A DNA stretch of 64,000 nucleotides, from the NCBI RefSeq assembly GCF_037478005.1, contig NZ_CP144164.1, positions 2,480,001 to 2,544,000 of the forward strand. The letters run 5' to 3'. This stretch comes from Alteromonas sp. M12 (lineage in GTDB: Bacteria; Pseudomonadota; Gammaproteobacteria; Enterobacterales; Alteromonadaceae). Every line of letters starts with the position of its first letter. The first letter of the stretch is position 1. A model generated the notes under the pieces. The model searched no databases and was not told where the DNA came from. It saw nothing but the letters and a program-made list of their open reading frames with translations. A program made the translations under genes and the position numbers. Positions 27,541 through 37,227 of the stretch are shown here, in pieces.

Positions 27541-27642
27541 ATGGTCAATGAGCAAACTGACAGAGATTTATGCATGGATGCATTAAAACGTCTCGAAGAA
27601 AAAAATAAACAACATCAGCAATTATTGAAAAAAGCAAAATAA
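27541..27642 (+). CDS. Possible short coiled-coil ORF, may be the N-terminus of the next gene
   Basis: A 33-codon frame starting MVNEQTDRDLCMDALK and ending in a charged coiled-coil (RLEEKNKQHQQLLKKAK). It has no clear ribosome binding site. It ends at TAA 27640, while the next frame, encoding a membrane protein that lacks a normal start codon, is open from 27629. A +1 shift in the A-rich overlap would join the two into one protein with a cytoplasmic helix followed by the first membrane segment. It may be a real small gene, a decayed gene or a frameshifted N-terminus. Confidence 0.35.
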   Translation: MVNEQTDRDLCMDALKRLEEKNKQHQQLLKKAK

Positions 27643-27673
27643 ACGGATCTTTCCAATATTTTTACTCGCTATT

Positions 27674-28165
27674 TTGGCTTTTCTGATTTATCTAGCTACT
27701 ATTTGGTACGTTGCGGATTTAAGCAGTTCAAGGGAGCCTGATCGACTACCAGAGATGACGCGGCACTTATGGTTACTGTGTATGATCTTTACTGTCGGCT
27801 TAGGGTCAATGTTGGTAATTAAGAGTTATACCTCGACTCTTTACGCGGAAACCGTTGCTCAAAGAGTAAATGCTAGATTAAACTATATGGTAGTAATCTC
27901 CAACGCCCTGTGGCTATTACTACCTGGCTTAGGGTTAATTTACCTTGGTATTTGGCTTGATGATTTGATCACGGCTAACCGTTATGCACTAGCAAAATTT
28001 TTGAGGTTCGGTTTTAATCATCCTCCATTTATATTAGAAATAATTGCGGTAGGAACAATCGTTCTCAGTGCAACGATTTTAGTTATTTCTATTTTTCTAA
28101 ATTTTGTTTTACTCCCAAGATTCATTGCGCATCAAGTTAGAAAGCTAAAACGCAAAAAAACCTAA
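27674..28165 (+). CDS. Unrecognised integral membrane protein
   Basis: A 163-residue protein with four likely membrane segments: the extreme N-terminus (AFLIYLATIWYVA), LWLLCMIFTVGLGSMLV, ALWLLLPGLGLIYLGIWL and IIAVGTIVLSATILVISIF. It ends in a basic tail (HQVRKLKRKKT). I cannot assign a family. The TTG at 27674 has no ribosome binding site and cuts into the first membrane segment; the frame is open upstream to 27629 and reads KRIFPIFLLAILAF there, so the true N-terminus is probably longer. See the short frame just upstream. It lies between ydbL and a P-type ATPase. Confidence 0.55.
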   Translation: MAFLIYLATIWYVADLSSSREPDRLPEMTRHLWLLCMIFTVGLGSMLVIKSYTSTLYAETVAQRVNARLNYMVVISNALWLLLPGLGLIYLGIWLDDLITANRYALAKFLRFGFNHPPFILEIIAVGTIVLSATILVISIFLNFVLLPRFIAHQVRKLKRKKT

Positions 28166-28378
28166 CTATATAGACAACTCACTTCGACATTTAAGGTCCC
28201 GATCAAAACCACGAAAATAATACGTACTATTACCTATATCGACTGATTTTTCGAACCTTTATACTTCCCCATTCTGAAATTAACCCCATTAAATCACCTA
28301 TCTAATTTTAAAAGAAAATTGCCTAAAAGCGATTTGTACTTAGAGTGTGGATGTTTGTAATAGGAAAGGACGGTTAGA

Positions 28379-31099
28379 ATGGAAAAAGTAAAAACCGCTG
28401 GGACTCAGTTGTTGTGGCATACTATTTCTGCACAAGAATCTATTGCTAAATTAAACTCAAATGAGTTAGGCGTAACCCAAAGCGATGCCATAGAAAGGCT
28501 TAAAAATCATGGACCTAACCGACTTCCGCAAACTTCAGGGCGAAATCCTTTACTACGGTTCTTCTCACACTTTCACAACATATTAATATATGTATTAATC
28601 GGCTCTGCAATCATTACTGCGTTGCTTGAGCATTGGATAGATAGCGGCGTAATATTAACGGTTGTGATTGCTAATGCCATTATTGGTTATATCCAAGAAG
28701 GCAAAGCCGAACAAGCAATGAATGCTATTCGTCACATGCTAGCACCTAAGGCGAATGTTATTCGCGACGGTGAACGAATTACCATTGATGGCGAAAATTT
28801 AGTGCCTGGTGATATCGTGCTTTTAGAGGCTGGAGATAAAGTCCCTGCCGATTTGAGATTATTCAGCGCGCATAACGCATACATCCAAGAAGCCATTTTA
28901 ACCGGTGAATCGGTTCCTGTAGAAAAAAACATTCAACTGGTAGATGTAAATTCATCCTTGGGCGATCGTTCATGTATGGCGTTTTCAGGAACATTAGTTA
29001 CTAGTGGACAATGCAAAGGCGTGGTCGTTGCTACTGGGCCGGATACTGAAATAGGACGCATCAGTGGGTTATTGAATAAAGTTGAAACACTAACCACTCC
29101 CCTAGTTACGCAAATGGGAATATTTGCAAAATGGTTAACGGTGTTCATTTTGGTGATCGCAGCTTTATTAATTGTATTTGGTACTTTTGTAGCGAACTAC
29201 GATTTTACTGAAATGTTTATGGCTGTAGTTGGCCTATCCGTTGCGGCAATTCCTGAAGGTTTACCAGCGGTACTAACGATTACACTTGCTATTGGCGTAC
29301 AAGCTATGGCTCGTCGAAATGCCATCGTCCGACGACTACCAGCGATTGAAACATTGGGTTCTGTGTCTGTCATTTGTACCGATAAAACTGGAACTCTGAC
29401 CCGCAATGAAATGATGGTTTCGTCTGTTCTTACCCACAAGCACTTATTTACCCTAACCGGAAACGGCTACGAGCCTAGGGGCACACTAAAATTAGGCGAC
29501 AATACAGTCACTCTGGATGAACATTCTATGCTCGAAGAAATAGCTCGAGCATCAACACTGTGTAACGATGCGGCGCTTCGCGAGGTTGGGGATAACTGGA
29601 CGGTAGAAGGTGATCCTATGGAAGGCGCTTTATTAGCATTCGCTGGGAAAATGGATTTAGATATTCGCCAAGAAAAAGCCCTATGGACACGCACAGACGC
29701 TATTCCGTTTGACGCTAAACATCGATTTATGGCTACCCTAAACCATGATCACGAACAACACGCTTTTGCATTTATCAAAGGAGCGCCTGAACAAATATTA
29801 GCGATGTGTGAAAATCAACGAGGCGCGGATGGTTCAACAGAACCACTTGATAAAAACTACTGGAATCAACAATCAGAATCTATCGCAGCTTTAGGTCAGC
29901 GGGTTTTAGCTTTCGCGGTAAAATCAATGCCGCCAGAGCATTCCGTTCTGGAACATCAGGATATAACTGGCAGTATAACCTTATTAGGTTTAGTTGGCAT
30001 GATCGATCCCCCTAGGCAAGAGGCAATTGAGGCGGTAGCTGAATGTCACCGCGCAGGTATACAAGTCAAAATGATAACGGGCGACCATACTAAAACTGCG
30101 GCGGCTATTGGCAAACAAATCGGTTTGCACAACCTTGAAAAGGTCCTTACTGGTGCAGATTTAGACCAACTGGATGATACTCAGTTACGCCAAATCGTCC
30201 TCGATTGTGATATTTTCGCGCGTACAAGTCCTGAACACAAACTACGACTCGTTATGGCCCTACAATCCCATGGAATGACAGTTGCCATGACGGGGGATGG
30301 GGTGAATGATGCCCCTGCCCTTAAGCGCGCGGATGCCGGTATTGCGATGGGACAAAAAGGCAGCGAAGCGGCTAAAGAAGCAGCTGACCTAGTATTAGCT
30401 GATGACAACTTCTCTTCCATTGTCGCAGCTGTTGCGGAAGGACGGACCGTTTACGATAATTTGAAAAAGGTAATTAGCTGGACGTTACCCACTAATGCCG
30501 GTGAAGCCATGACAATCATTGTGGCTTTATTAATGGGAATGACATTGCCTGTCACCCCAATACAAATTTTATGGATAAATTTAGTCACGGCAATCACACT
30601 CGGGGTGGTATTGGCCTTTGAACCAACTGAAGAAGATACTATGCAGCGACCGCCAAGAAGCCGCAATGAGCCGCTATTGAACGCTGGATTAATTTGGCAT
30701 GTGGTGTTGGTCTCGCTGTTATTTTTATGCGGTGTATTCGGTATTTATCAATATGCAATTGAAAAAGGTTATTCAATTGAACTGGCTCGCACTATCGCGT
30801 TAAATACGCTGGTTGTTATGGAAATTTTTCACCTTTTCTTCATCCGTAATATTTATGGCACATCGTTAACCTGGAAGGCGATTCGCGGCACGAAATTTGT
30901 GTGGTCAGTAATTTTAGCCATTACACTAGCTCAATTTGCCATCACTTACTTAAAACCACTTCAATCTGTATTTGATACTGTGGCAATTCCTTTTTGGGAT
31001 GGTCTGATAATTGTCGCTGTTGGGGTTGCACTATTTACCATTATTGAAATTGAAAAACAGCTACGTTTAGCGTTTACAAAAGTAAAAAATAGCAACTAA
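28379..31099 (+). CDS. P2-type cation-transporting ATPase
   Basis: A 906-residue P-type ATPase with an N-terminal cation-ATPase domain (WHTISAQESIAKL). The actuator loop has LTGES (174-178), the fourth membrane segment has IPEGLPAVLT (291-300), and the phosphorylation site is CTDKTGTLTRNE with Asp335. The hinge motif reads MTGDGVNDAPALKRADAG, and a C-terminal cation-ATPase membrane domain follows. PEGLP is shared by Ca2+-ATPases and Na+/K+-type pumps, so the ion cannot be fixed from sequence; Ca2+ or Na+ are the main options. It forms a single-gene unit that ends convergently with the universal stress gene. Similar ATPases sit next to universal stress proteins in hypoxia regulons of other bacteria. 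Confidence 0.92.
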   Translation: MEKVKTAGTQLLWHTISAQESIAKLNSNELGVTQSDAIERLKNHGPNRLPQTSGRNPLLRFFSHFHNILIYVLIGSAIITALLEHWIDSGVILTVVIANAIIGYIQEGKAEQAMNAIRHMLAPKANVIRDGERITIDGENLVPGDIVLLEAGDKVPADLRLFSAHNAYIQEAILTGESVPVEKNIQLVDVNSSLGDRSCMAFSGTLVTSGQCKGVVVATGPDTEIGRISGLLNKVETLTTPLVTQMGIFAKWLTVFILVIAALLIVFGTFVANYDFTEMFMAVVGLSVAAIPEGLPAVLTITLAIGVQAMARRNAIVRRLPAIETLGSVSVICTDKTGTLTRNEMMVSSVLTHKHLFTLTGNGYEPRGTLKLGDNTVTLDEHSMLEEIARASTLCNDAALREVGDNWTVEGDPMEGALLAFAGKMDLDIRQEKALWTRTDAIPFDAKHRFMATLNHDHEQHAFAFIKGAPEQILAMCENQRGADGSTEPLDKNYWNQQSESIAALGQRVLAFAVKSMPPEHSVLEHQDITGSITLLGLVGMIDPPRQEAIEAVAECHRAGIQVKMITGDHTKTAAAIGKQIGLHNLEKVLTGADLDQLDDTQLRQIVLDCDIFARTSPEHKLRLVMALQSHGMTVAMTGDGVNDAPALKRADAGIAMGQKGSEAAKEAADLVLADDNFSSIVAAVAEGRTVYDNLKKVISWTLPTNAGEAMTIIVALLMGMTLPVTPIQILWINLVTAITLGVVLAFEPTEEDTMQRPPRSRNEPLLNAGLIWHVVLVSLLFLCGVFGIYQYAIEKGYSIELARTIALNTLVVMEIFHLFFIRNIYGTSLTWKAIRGTKFVWSVILAITLAQFAITYLKPLQSVFDTVAIPFWDGLIIVAVGVALFTIIEIEKQLRLAFTKVKNSN

Positions 31100-31128
31100 C
31101 TCAACGATTATCTAAACTACTGACTCAT

Positions 31129-31174
31129 CTAATCTCCTGCACTAATAAGAGCTATTTTTAGTAAAGGAGATTAG
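31129..31174. repeat. Large inverted repeat between convergent genes
   Basis: CTAATCTCCT (31129-31138) and AGGAGATTAG (31165-31174) are perfect 10-bp inverted arms, with an inner pair ACTAA/TTAGT (31141-31145 and 31158-31162). It could act as a bidirectional terminator for the cation ATPase and universal stress genes, although no T-run follows. Confidence 0.55.
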
Positions 31175-31210
31175 TAACAACAGCCACCATTTAAATAACC
31201 GTTTTAATGC

Positions 31211-32164
31211 TTACGAAACCGGAGATACAAAGCCTTTAGGTTTTATCGCTAACACTGAACTTTGTAATTGATAAAGAATAGTCTCAGCAGTATTTCCAAT
31301 AACAAGTCCTGCAATACCTGTCCGTGCAACGGTTCCCATAACCACTAAATCGGCTTTAATGCTATCGGCTATTTTAGGCAATTCCTGACCGGGGTTGCCT
31401 TTACTTATGTGTGAGCGAAGGGATAAGAAATTGAAAGCCTCCTCTCCTATTTTTTGTTTTAACTCATCAAATATAGAATCCATCCTAAATTTTCTATTAC
31501 GGTACTCCGACTCGTACAATTCTCTTTCAACTTTTTCTGGTTGTTCGACCCAAAGGCTAATAAATCCAGCATCAGGCACGTCATACGCATTTACTACGTG
31601 CAATGTGGCAAATTCAGACAAGGATATTGACCCTGCGAGTTCAATGATCATGTCATTTAATTCATCGTTACAGGTTTCATCATCTTCTGAATCAAAATCA
31701 ACCGCCGCCATAACGTGTTTATATTCAGCCTGTTCATCTTTCTTCATTAACCACACTGGGCAAGGACAATTGCGTAGTAATTGCATATCATCACTGCCGA
31801 TTAAGCGATCTAACCAGCTAACTTTATCAGCCTCTTTTACCACCAAATCATATTTTTGGGAAAGAACGGCTCGGATACTTTCTAAATACCTTTTACCTAC
31901 TCTGACTTGAGCTTTTGCGTTTACCTCGTTATCCAAGGAAGCAATCAACTGTTGTAAATTTTCGAGTTCACTATTGAGGATATTTTCTTCGAGTTTGTGC
32001 TTATCAATACCTGTACTTTTTGGAAGAGAAAGTTTAGGAAGCACATAAAGCAAGGTTAAATCTGCTTGGTTGTTTTTAGCAAGGGAAACTGTTCGCATTA
32101 GTGCGGGTGAAGGTTCGTTCATGTGATTGCTCATTACGTATAGAAAGTTCTTAAACCTTTTCAT
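31211..32164 (-). CDS. Tandem universal stress protein (UspE type)
   Basis: A 317-residue protein with two UspA domains in tandem. The C-terminal domain keeps the nucleotide-binding G-x2-G-x9-G-(S/T)-like signature (VVMGTVARTGIAGLVIGNTAETI) and ends VLAIKPKGF, almost the same as the UspE homologue at 59435. The N-terminal domain is more diverged (LRNCPCPVWLMKKDEQ). It overlaps the upstream Kef-type antiporter gene by 14 bp, so the two are translated as one operon, which suggests that this Usp may regulate or sense the state of the transporter. Confidence 0.9.
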   Translation of the reverse strand: MKRFKNFLYVMSNHMNEPSPALMRTVSLAKNNQADLTLLYVLPKLSLPKSTGIDKHKLEENILNSELENLQQLIASLDNEVNAKAQVRVGKRYLESIRAVLSQKYDLVVKEADKVSWLDRLIGSDDMQLLRNCPCPVWLMKKDEQAEYKHVMAAVDFDSEDDETCNDELNDMIIELAGSISLSEFATLHVVNAYDVPDAGFISLWVEQPEKVERELYESEYRNRKFRMDSIFDELKQKIGEEAFNFLSLRSHISKGNPGQELPKIADSIKADLVVMGTVARTGIAGLVIGNTAETILYQLQSSVLAIKPKGFVSPVS

Positions 32165-33869
32165 ATTGAGTATCTCCTATTACATTTTCATTTGATTGCA
32201 CATAAAGTCCATCGAGTAAAACACTAGCTGCCCGATCTGCGGTATCTTGGAAGGGTTCTAAAATCAGTTCAACACCAAGTAAGGCTAACTCTTCGCTATC
32301 ATCGCTACTATGTGAAACAGCGCCAAGCTTGCCAGTGAAACCAGCAACTTGAGTTAATTGAACTATGGTTCTTCGTGTGTCTTCTGCTGATAAGCCAGTT
32401 TGGTGATGCGGGATGGTTGATAACACCCATTTAGCGCGTTTGAGGGGTAATTCAAGAATAAATTCGGCATCAGTTGCGTCGCCATACTCGGTACTTAGAC
32501 CCAGATAATTCCAACGTTTTATCGCAGCAGGATTAAAATCGACGCCTAACACTTTGATTCCTTTCTGTTTCAAACGCATGGCAATAGCGGTCCCCAAACG
32601 GCCTAGCCCAAAGATAATCACCGAGTAATCTTCACCGGAAAGGTGTTCAGTGGCTTTTTCTCGAGGTGCCCCAGGACGCTCAAACCAACTAATAAAGGGT
32701 TCAAAAAATCCATACAATTGATGGGAATAAGTGATCATATAAGTTGATGCTGCGATAGTGACAATGCCGACTAAAGTCACTAATCCTAAAATATCTGAGG
32801 GTACATGGCCTAAGCTGATACCCATAGCAATAAAAATCAATGAGAATTCGCTTATTTGTGCCACTGTCAAACCTGCTAGAAATCCGGTCCTTTTGCGATA
32901 CCCCAATATCCCCATAATAATCATAACAATTAGAGGATTACCAATAAGCACAAACAATGAAAATAGGATTGCGCCTTGAAAATGAGAACCCAGTAGGGTC
33001 AGATCTAGCGAAGCACCTAACGCAACAAAAAAGAACAATAATAAAAAATCACGTAAGGGCGCGAGTCTAGCCGCAATACTTTCACGATATGGCGTAGAGG
33101 CTAAAGAAACGCCTGCTAATAACCCCCCTACTTCCATGCCCAACCCCACTAGATCTCCAATTGCAGCAAATAACGCTGCTTGTGCTATAGCATAAATAAC
33201 CAATAATTCTGGGGCTTTTGCTAATATTTCTGTAAGGGGATTGGCAATATAGCGAACAAAAACGATCACAAAGCAAACCAAGCCAACTCCTGAAGCGGCT
33301 ACCTGTAAGACAGATGAATCACCACCATGACCAGAACCAATACCGATGGCGGCCAAAACGATCATAGCTAACACTACGACCAAATCTTGTACTATCAAAA
33401 ACCCTAACGCAATTTGACCGTGTAAGGAGTCGATTTCACGCTTATCTGACAGAAGTTTTACAATAATTATGGTGGATGAAAAAGTGAGCGAAACAGCTAC
33501 ATATACACTAGTAATCTGATCTAAACCTATGGCTAAACCAATGTAATATCCCACTAAAGAAGTAAAGGCAACTTGCCCAAGACCGGTTAAAACCGATACC
33601 CCGCCAATGGATTTAATCAATTTAACATCGAGTTTGATGCCTACTAGAAACAACAGTACCGCTATACCCAATTCAGATAAGAGTTTAATTTGTTCTTGAG
33701 AATGGACGATATCTAAAACCGATGGGCCAGCGACTAGACCTACAGCAATAAAACTGACAATAAGAGGTTGCCGCAAAAGCAGGCCGATAAAGCCCAGCAA
33801 AGCGGCTAACACTAAGAGCGCGGCAATTTCTGCGAAAGATGATCGAGAAATAATATCAAAAATGTTCAC
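32151..33869 (-). CDS. Kef-type cation:proton antiporter (CPA2) with TrkA-N domain
   Basis: A 572-residue CPA2 antiporter. About 380 N-terminal residues form the hydrophobic Na/H-exchanger domain (LLLRQPLIVSFIAVGLVAGP; GIAVLLFLVGIKLDVKLIK; LTFSSTIIIVKLLSDKREID). A Rossmann TrkA-N/RCK domain follows, with VIIFGLGRLGTAIAMRLKQ and the acidic GVDFNPAAIKRW. It probably exports K+ in exchange for H+ under NAD(H)- or thiol-linked control, as KefB/KefC and YbaL do. It is the first gene of a two-gene operon with a tandem universal stress protein. Confidence 0.9.
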   Translation of the reverse strand: MNIFDIISRSSFAEIAALLVLAALLGFIGLLLRQPLIVSFIAVGLVAGPSVLDIVHSQEQIKLLSELGIAVLLFLVGIKLDVKLIKSIGGVSVLTGLGQVAFTSLVGYYIGLAIGLDQITSVYVAVSLTFSSTIIIVKLLSDKREIDSLHGQIALGFLIVQDLVVVLAMIVLAAIGIGSGHGGDSSVLQVAASGVGLVCFVIVFVRYIANPLTEILAKAPELLVIYAIAQAALFAAIGDLVGLGMEVGGLLAGVSLASTPYRESIAARLAPLRDFLLLFFFVALGASLDLTLLGSHFQGAILFSLFVLIGNPLIVMIIMGILGYRKRTGFLAGLTVAQISEFSLIFIAMGISLGHVPSDILGLVTLVGIVTIAASTYMITYSHQLYGFFEPFISWFERPGAPREKATEHLSGEDYSVIIFGLGRLGTAIAMRLKQKGIKVLGVDFNPAAIKRWNYLGLSTEYGDATDAEFILELPLKRAKWVLSTIPHHQTGLSAEDTRRTIVQLTQVAGFTGKLGAVSHSSDDSEELALLGVELILEPFQDTADRAASVLLDGLYVQSNENVIGDTQYEKV

Positions 33870-34196
33870 AACAGCATTCCTATTCCTTGTAGTCGTGTCG
33901 ATTCATTATTTAATTGATAGTAACCTGACTTATCCATTTAATGTTCAACGCACCACCGCTGCTCATTGGGAGTTTAATAAACCTAACCCCCCCCTTTATC
34001 AAGTCTTCATCTGCAATTTATGCCAGTCAGTAATAGCGCAGCTTTTAGCGGCAGAAACTGTCCAATTCAGTGAAACAACTTTAGTCAGTTAAGGTTTCAT
34101 TGATAGCTTTTAATTATACCAGCTAACGCATTATTGAGAATAAATTTAACCATCTCTTTTGTTTGTAAATTGATAATGGTTGAGGGCTTATTCATG

Positions 34197-35939
34197 TCAA
34201 ATTTTGTCTTCAACCGCTTTTAACTTTAAACCTACAGATACAATATGATCGCCATTAACTTCTCGAACAATTAGCTTAACTTGACCTAGTTTTACATGAT
34301 CTCCAACCACGGGCTTACCGTGAAAATGATTGATAAGGTAACGCTCTATAGTGATGCCTTCATTAGACGGGGCGACGTCGAACCCGTAGACGTGAGCTAT
34401 ATCGGTTAAGCGAGCCTCTGGATTCAAAACAAACTCACCAAAGAAACGGTCAGATTCTAAGAAGGACGAATGCGCAGCAGAAGCGAAAAAACGGCCAAAT
34501 GCAGGTCTTGCGCTACTGGTAGCCAAAATCATCACTTGATCATCCCCTAACAATTTTTCGTGCTCTTCAACATCGGCAAGAATACCTCTGCGAATAACCC
34601 CAACAATCTGACTTCCTTCAGCTGACGGCAATTGTTTAATAGTCGACTCAGCCGCGCGACTCCCGGCTAGAACAGGATATATAAGGAGTTCTTTATCCTG
34701 TTCGTGTTTTATCTTTAACTGTAAATATTCAGGTTCTTTTGCCGTTGGCGGCAATTCAATTTGCAACCATCTCGCCATTGGAGCCATTGTCCAACCTTGT
34801 AACACTAAAGAAATTAAAACCACAAAGAAAACCAATTCAAAATAGGTCTGAGTGTGCTCTAATCCAGCCAATGATGGGAATAGCGCTAAGATAATTGGAA
34901 CCGCACCACGTAACCCACACCAACTAATAAAGGTTTGTTCCCGCCATGGAAAGTGAAAAGGCAGTAACGAAATCAATACTGCCAATGGTCTGGCGATAAA
35001 TATCAGTACAAAAGCAATTGCCATAGCCGGAATTATGATCGGGACCAGATTACTCGGCGTAACCAAAAGGCCTAGCATTAAAAACATACCAATTTGACTC
35101 AACCAAGCGATACCATCATGAAATCTATGGATATCATTGCTATAAGGAATTGAAGTATTACCAATCATTACCCCAGCAATAAAGATCGCGAGAAACCCAC
35201 TTCCATCCCAAAGTGTGGTCAAACCGAACAGGCTAATACCGCCAGCTAACGCCAACAATGGATACAATGAAACAGGCAGGGGTACGCGTCTTAACAATTG
35301 TGACAGCACATAACCGCCTGCAAAACCTATGGCTAGACCCAGTCCCATTTGACGGAAAAGCTCATTAAATATTGTCCAACCCTGACTACCATCACCACTA
35401 AGTTGTATAATTTGTACTAAAGTAATGGTTAAAAATATGGCCATGGGATCATTTGATCCAGATTCAATTTCGAGGGTGGCTCCAGTACGCTCTTTCAGTT
35501 CTAATCCAGCATTCCTCAATAAGCCGAATACTGCTGCAGCATCAGTAGAACCAACAATTGCACCAATTAGTAAACCTTCTTGCCATGGTAATCCTAAAAT
35601 CGCATGGGCGGCATAACCGGTAATGCCGGCGGTAATTAAAACGCCAACGGTAGCTAAAGATAACGCTGGCTTGAGGCTTACACGAAAAGTGTCTTTACGA
35701 GTACCTAAACCACCGTCAAAAATGATAATGGCTAATGCCACATTTCCAAATAGGAAAGCGAGGCTAAAATCGTCAAATTTCACCCCCCCTAAACCTTGTT
35801 CTCCGGCAAGCATGCCTAACAGTAAAAAAACCAAAAGAATTGGAGCCCCGATGCGACGAGTGAGTACTGTCGCAATAACACAAAGTAAAGCGAGAATAGC
35901 CGCGCCAAATATATTTTGGTATATGAGATCTATTGTCAT
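34197..35939 (-). CDS. K+/H+ antiporter, CvrA/NhaP2 type
   Basis: A CPA1-type antiporter of 580 residues. The N-terminal ~390 residues are hydrophobic with NhaP motifs (LLGMLAGEQGLGGV; FDGGLGTRKDTF; VGSTDAAAVFGLLRNAGL; ESGSNDPMAIFLT). An RCK_C-like domain follows (SAEGSQIVGVIRRG), and the protein ends with a CorC_HlyC-type domain (FGEFVLNPEARLTDIAHVYG), the layout of E. coli CvrA/NhaP2. It likely exchanges K+ for H+ at the inner membrane for osmotic or pH balance. I choose the ATG at 35939 (MTIDLIYQNIFG), with AGGA 7 bp upstream, over the longer frame from 35987. Confidence 0.9.
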   Translation of the reverse strand: MTIDLIYQNIFGAAILALLCVIATVLTRRIGAPILLVFLLLGMLAGEQGLGGVKFDDFSLAFLFGNVALAIIIFDGGLGTRKDTFRVSLKPALSLATVGVLITAGITGYAAHAILGLPWQEGLLIGAIVGSTDAAAVFGLLRNAGLELKERTGATLEIESGSNDPMAIFLTITLVQIIQLSGDGSQGWTIFNELFRQMGLGLAIGFAGGYVLSQLLRRVPLPVSLYPLLALAGGISLFGLTTLWDGSGFLAIFIAGVMIGNTSIPYSNDIHRFHDGIAWLSQIGMFLMLGLLVTPSNLVPIIIPAMAIAFVLIFIARPLAVLISLLPFHFPWREQTFISWCGLRGAVPIILALFPSLAGLEHTQTYFELVFFVVLISLVLQGWTMAPMARWLQIELPPTAKEPEYLQLKIKHEQDKELLIYPVLAGSRAAESTIKQLPSAEGSQIVGVIRRGILADVEEHEKLLGDDQVMILATSSARPAFGRFFASAAHSSFLESDRFFGEFVLNPEARLTDIAHVYGFDVAPSNEGITIERYLINHFHGKPVVGDHVKLGQVKLIVREVNGDHIVSVGLKLKAVEDKI

Positions 35940-36099
35940 AATGTTCCTAATTAGCCCAAACTTCAGATAAGTATTGTTTCCTAACAACGCTATTTTATTA
36001 GGCTAAATTTACTAAAATTCGCTTTCACTTACATATTTTTTAATTATCTAGTGCTCCTTAATAATAAATGAAAAAGGTTAATTTTATAACCAAAAAGAA

Positions 36100-37224
36100 T
36101 TAGTGCTCTGCGGCAATGCTTCTGCGAAATAATGCCAAGCTTGAAAAGAAGAAAACAGAACCCAGCCCAATCATATATAGCAGTTGTGGCCAAACAATGA
36201 CTAGGTCAGCACCGCGAAAGACCACAGCTTGTGCGAACGCCATATAGTGTCGAGACGGTAAAAGCATAGTAAAAGGTTGAATGATATCCGGTTGGCTCTC
36301 TATGGGGGTTAATCCACCTGACAGTAACATCATCGGGATAATCACGATCATTAACAGTAATGCAAACTGAGCCATAGTACGCGCAATAGTACCAAGGAAA
36401 ATACCAATGGCTGCTGCTGCAAATAAATAAACCGTAGTACCGGCAAGCAATAACCATCGGGAACCAGTAATTGGCACATCCAATAATGTACTTACAACCA
36501 ACCACATAGATATAGAGAACGCGATCAGAATGATAAGACCATTTGCCCACACTTTAGACATCGCTATCTGAAAAGAGTTGAGAGGCATAACCAACAAATG
36601 TTCAATGGTTCCATGTTCCCGCTCTCTTAAAAGTGCTGCCCCTGTGAGTATGATAGTAAGCATCGTAATTTGATTCAGTAACGCATTAATTGCACCAAAC
36701 CACATACCAGTTCCATTTGCGTTAAATGCACGTCGAGAGACTAACGTCACCGCATATGTTGTATCTTGGTCTGATCGATTTACGTAATGATTAACTTCTT
36801 TATTCACAATAGTCTGAATATAGCTATTTCCAAGGCTAGCTTGCGAAACTGCTGTTGCGTCAACATCGATTTGCACAGTCGGTTGTCGATGGCCGCGCAC
36901 ATCTTCTTCAAAGTTTGGCGGGATCGTAACGACAAAAATAAAACGATCATGATCCATGGCTTCATCAATCTGATCTGCACTAATCAGTTCTGGTTGTTTA
37001 AAGTATGGTGGATAGAGTGCATTGGTAATTCTTCTCGACAGAGCTGAATTATCTTCATCGACAATTGCCACTGATGCGTTATTGACCGACTCACTGATGG
37101 CTGTTGATTGTAGGTATATATCGAGACTGAATGAATAGATGACCAGCCCCACTACGACAAAGTCTCGCATGACTGTGCGTAATTCTTTAGTACCGAGGTA
37201 GAAAATGTTCGACCACAATTTCAT
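36100..37224 (-). CDS. yhhJ: ABC-2 type transporter permease (YhhJ-like)
   Basis: A 374-residue ABC-2 permease: one N-terminal membrane segment (DFVVVGLVIYSFSLDIYL), a large periplasmic domain with the ABC2_membrane_3 segment FIFVVTIPPNFEEDVRGHRQ, then five C-terminal segments ending at LGSVFFFSSLALF. REREHGTIEHLLVMPL is the cytoplasmic coupling motif. It is 3 bp downstream of the rbbA-type gene and forms the last member of the yhiI-rbbA-yhhJ operon. The system probably exports a hydrophobic or toxic compound; no substrate is known. Confidence 0.88.
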   Translation of the reverse strand: MKLWSNIFYLGTKELRTVMRDFVVVGLVIYSFSLDIYLQSTAISESVNNASVAIVDEDNSALSRRITNALYPPYFKQPELISADQIDEAMDHDRFIFVVTIPPNFEEDVRGHRQPTVQIDVDATAVSQASLGNSYIQTIVNKEVNHYVNRSDQDTTYAVTLVSRRAFNANGTGMWFGAINALLNQITMLTIILTGAALLREREHGTIEHLLVMPLNSFQIAMSKVWANGLIILIAFSISMWLVVSTLLDVPITGSRWLLLAGTTVYLFAAAAIGIFLGTIARTMAQFALLLMIVIIPMMLLSGGLTPIESQPDIIQPFTMLLPSRHYMAFAQAVVFRGADLVIVWPQLLYMIGLGSVFFFSSLALFRRSIAAEH

Positions 37225-37227
37225 CGG

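Noticed and set aside
28195..28210. Possible FNR box (ending GATCAA) before the P2 ATPase gene
   Set aside because: Only the right half-site fits; the left half is AAGGT rather than TTGAT.
31395..31910. 171-codon plus-strand frame opposite the Usp gene
   Set aside because: Both Usp domains are clearly coded on the minus strand; the opposite frame is Ser-rich low-complexity shadow.
33862..34092. Plus-strand 76-codon frame divergent from the Kef-type antiporter
   Set aside because: It overlaps the antiporter start, has no ribosome binding site, and after its first hydrophobic part has no family likeness. It looks like intergenic DNA that happens to stay open.
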